64,000 bases of DNA from positions 618,726-682,725 of the forward strand of contig NW_019774624.1 of NCBI RefSeq assembly GCF_001039355.2, read 5' to 3'. Below, one piece after another: positions 61,836 to 64,000 of the stretch. Source of the stretch: Lingula anatina. Its lineage: Eukaryota > Brachiopoda > Lingulata > Lingulida > Lingulidae. Positions within the stretch are counted from its first letter, which is position 1. The number at the start of each line of letters is the position of its first letter. Below the pieces are notes generated by a model. The model was not told the DNA's origin. It saw only the letters and a program-made list of their open reading frames with translations, and searched no databases. Both the position numbers and the translations under genes were made by a program.

Positions 61836-62203
61836 AATGTATACCTCTCCTGTGAATATAAGGCTGCAGTATTGTTCAGCGGGTACACTGAACGCGTGAG
61901 AGAGACCGTAACGTCACCATAGCCACATTCCTCCTTTAAATTAAGACAATTAAACCAAATTGACGGCACACAGTAAAGTCGAAGCATTGTTAGTGTGCCC
62001 TGAATAAAATCGTTTAGATGACACGGCGCAGCAAAGGCGACGCATTGTAACTTCGATCCTAATTAAGACATTTAATTAAACTTGGTCGCTAGAAGACTTG
62101 TTAACCTTACTCTCTATGGATGCCAAGATTTCTTAATAGTAAATATCATGAGAATCAGTAATCTGGGAGTAGTATAAAAGCTCGTCCTCCCAGTTGCCAC
62201 TTA
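61836..62203 (+). promoter_or_regulatory. Conserved promoter of Pif-like gene 2
   Basis: Duplicate of the region at 46366-46737, with TATAAAA at 62173-62179 and the same internal doubled block (ACAGTAAAGTCGAAGCATTG near 61970, GCAGCAAAGGCGACGCATTG near 62026). The noncoding first exon follows to the donor GTAAG|GTGAG at 62246. Conservation extends to the first splice site and then falls away in intron 1. Confidence 0.7.
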
Positions 62204-62602
62204 TCTCGCTAGCTGACAGCTTAGACAGATCATCTCCGTAGTAAGGTGAGTTTCAGTGGTACCTTCAAATATTTCCCTCGGTGTGAACAGGAGGCAGTAC
62301 ACGAGTGATTGTATTAATACGAGAATACGAGTGATTGTATTAACGGCGGTGACAAGGCAATATATACAATGACCGTGTATTTCATGGCAAACAGAATTTT
62401 TACCTTTCGTGTTACTTTGTCAGAGTTCTTCCAGATACAATGTACATGTTCTAGTGGAGTCAGGGGTTTGACATGGGGAGAAGGAGCAGTGGAAACTTTA
62501 AACGCTTTGGTATTATTATTATTGATTTACATTGTGCTACACATTTGTACAAACTCAGGTTAAGCGTTAGTTTTTGTTTGTTTGTTTTTTTTCAGTTTCA
62601 TT

Positions 62603-64000
62603 ATGCTTCGCCTTATCATCCTCGCCTTGGTGGGCAGTGCCCTCGCTAGATACGACGAGCATCATATTGGTGAGTAATTAAATATCTGCCCGACGATAAC
62701 AAATATACCAATTTATTTCTCTTCGTATTTAGCTGGCTCGTTAACATATGAACCATAGATTTTTTTCTTTAACATATCAAGTTAAAGGTACATACGATGG
62801 AACGTCGCTGCCGGACAAGTATCTTTATATATATATAGATATAAAAGAAATTTAAGTATATTATATATCAAATTACAAGAATAATGAGTAGCCTGTTAAG
62901 CAATTTAAACGTTACTACAAATGTATGTAATTATTTTGGATTTGGTTTCTAAACAAAATTGATAAAGGTAGCTGCATGTACCAGTATTAGAGTGCTATCT
63001 GTAAATTGTAAACATTTTATTATATTCACAGCTCCTAAATTCAACGACTTCTGCAAGAAGTGTATCGAAGAGAGAAATGGCGTTGGCTACTACGAGAACC
63101 CAGAAGACTGCAAAACTTATCTCCAGTGTGATTTGGATGATGATCTTAACATCAAGGTTCATGTGAAGGAATGTGCTGAAGGCACACTCTTCGACAGTAC
63201 AATTGTTACCTGCGTTCCATGTGAGGTCGCCACCTGCCCAGGCAGCAAGGTCCCATACCCACAGTGCCCACCAAGAAGTGAGTTAATGGATCTCATTTTA
63301 CATGTACAAATCAAAGCATAGGATAACGCAGACATTGTATGGAAATATCTTTTCATCTCAAATAAGCACAAACTAAAATCATTAAGACTGATTGTTTACC
63401 ATTTTAGGTTTAACATTGCCATACCTAAAAAATAATACTTCTTTTTCCTCAGCCGCCCCACCAACCACCACCCTCGCTTACACCACCCTTCCCCAGTTTG
63501 ACGGCAAATGTGACGGCCCTGACGGATGGACCTACTTGGCCGTGTGGGGTGATGCCAACACCTTCTACAGATCCCAGACCCTTGGTGATGAGACCAGAAT
63601 CGAGCGTGTCAGCTGCGGACAGTGGGAGTTCAACGTTAAGAGATGCATGTGCATGGTTCCAGGTATGTGATGATCTAATTAAGATCTTATAGTTTTGACA
63701 ACAATTACTTTACATTACCGATACTTTCACGTTTCAGCGTTTTCTTTTTACCAATTCAGTCACTACATAATGCCAGAACATTTGAATAGTCTTTCATAAA
63801 AGGGAATTAAAATGTATATAATATACTGAAACATTTCTTACAGATCTCCAGGCTATTGCCCTGTGGCCTTTCGATGAGCACACCGACACCACCGTCGATA
63901 ACTTCTGGACAGACTGCGCTGGTGTAGAGCTTTCTGACGGTAAAGTCGGATACGCTGCTCACTTCAACGGCACCGTCCACTGCGAGGTCCCACGTTTTAA
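62603..64000 (+). CDS. Pif/BMSP-like shell-matrix protein, copy 2 (cut by window end)
   Basis: Coding exons 62603-62669, 63032-63277, 63453-63662 and 63844 onward, with the same sizes and phases as copy 1 (67, 246, 210 nt). Encodes the same signal peptide, first chitin-binding domain, second Cys-rich region and start of the LamG domain. The only amino-acid difference seen is DGTIV changed to DSTIV in the first chitin-binding domain; synonymous differences are few (mainly exon 3). Introns are hardly alignable except near splice sites. Incomplete only because the window stops. Confidence 0.9.

Overview
The window looks like nuclear DNA of a shelled mollusc. The evidence is two tandem genes for Pif/BMSP-like shell-matrix proteins (signal peptide, chitin-binding regions, LamG-like domain), intron-split animal gene families (SLC45 carrier, Kv channel, homeobox, THAP, SAP), GT-AG introns throughout, AT-rich noncoding DNA, and many short nonautonomous DNA transposons, a tRNA-derived SINE, microsatellites and a minisatellite. 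There is no sign of bacterial or organellar organisation. Species cannot be fixed from sequence alone.

Layout. 0.9-1.7 kb (+): two exons that may be the 3' end of a gene entering from the left. 2.5-6.3 kb (-): five-exon gene for an unrecognised single-pass membrane protein, with a mariner-like foldback element in intron 1. 6.3-11.2 kb: gene-free with MITEs. 11.2-17.0 kb (+): ten-exon gene for a membrane-anchored protein matching the region that follows the VWA domain in hemicentin/VWA7, but with no VWA domain. 17.8-20.9 kb (-): four-exon homeobox gene with an eh1-like repressor motif and a complete homeodomain. 20.9-30.2 kb: gene-poor, with a SINE, microsatellites and a 934-bp TIR element. 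30.2-33.4 kb (+): SLC45-family sugar/H+ carrier with one apparent frameshift. 35.1-38.6 kb (-): three-exon single-pass protein with a tiny ectodomain and a Tyr/Pro-rich tail carrying two PPxY motifs. 40.5-42.6 kb (-): non-Shaker-type voltage-gated K+ channel, 5' exon not found. 43.8-45 kb: tandem duplication with an unresolved base, plus a MITE. 46.4-50.8 kb (+): complete Pif-like gene with TATA promoter and poly(A) signal. 50.8-61.8 kb: repeat-rich spacer with a 5.8S rRNA-like relic, a 34-unit 45-bp minisatellite, a ~360-bp array, a truncated SAP-domain gene (+), an ~80-bp array and a frameshifted THAP gene (-). 61.8-64.0 kb (+): second Pif-like gene, promoter included, cut by the window end.

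The genes do not form a pathway; this is an ordinary animal gene neighbourhood. The most informative features are the Pif-like pair (promoters and exons conserved, introns diverged), the VWA-less hemicentin-like gene, and the recent repeat activity between the two Pif-like copies. Gene structures were built by hand from open frames, splice consensus and matching intron phase; no transcript evidence was available.
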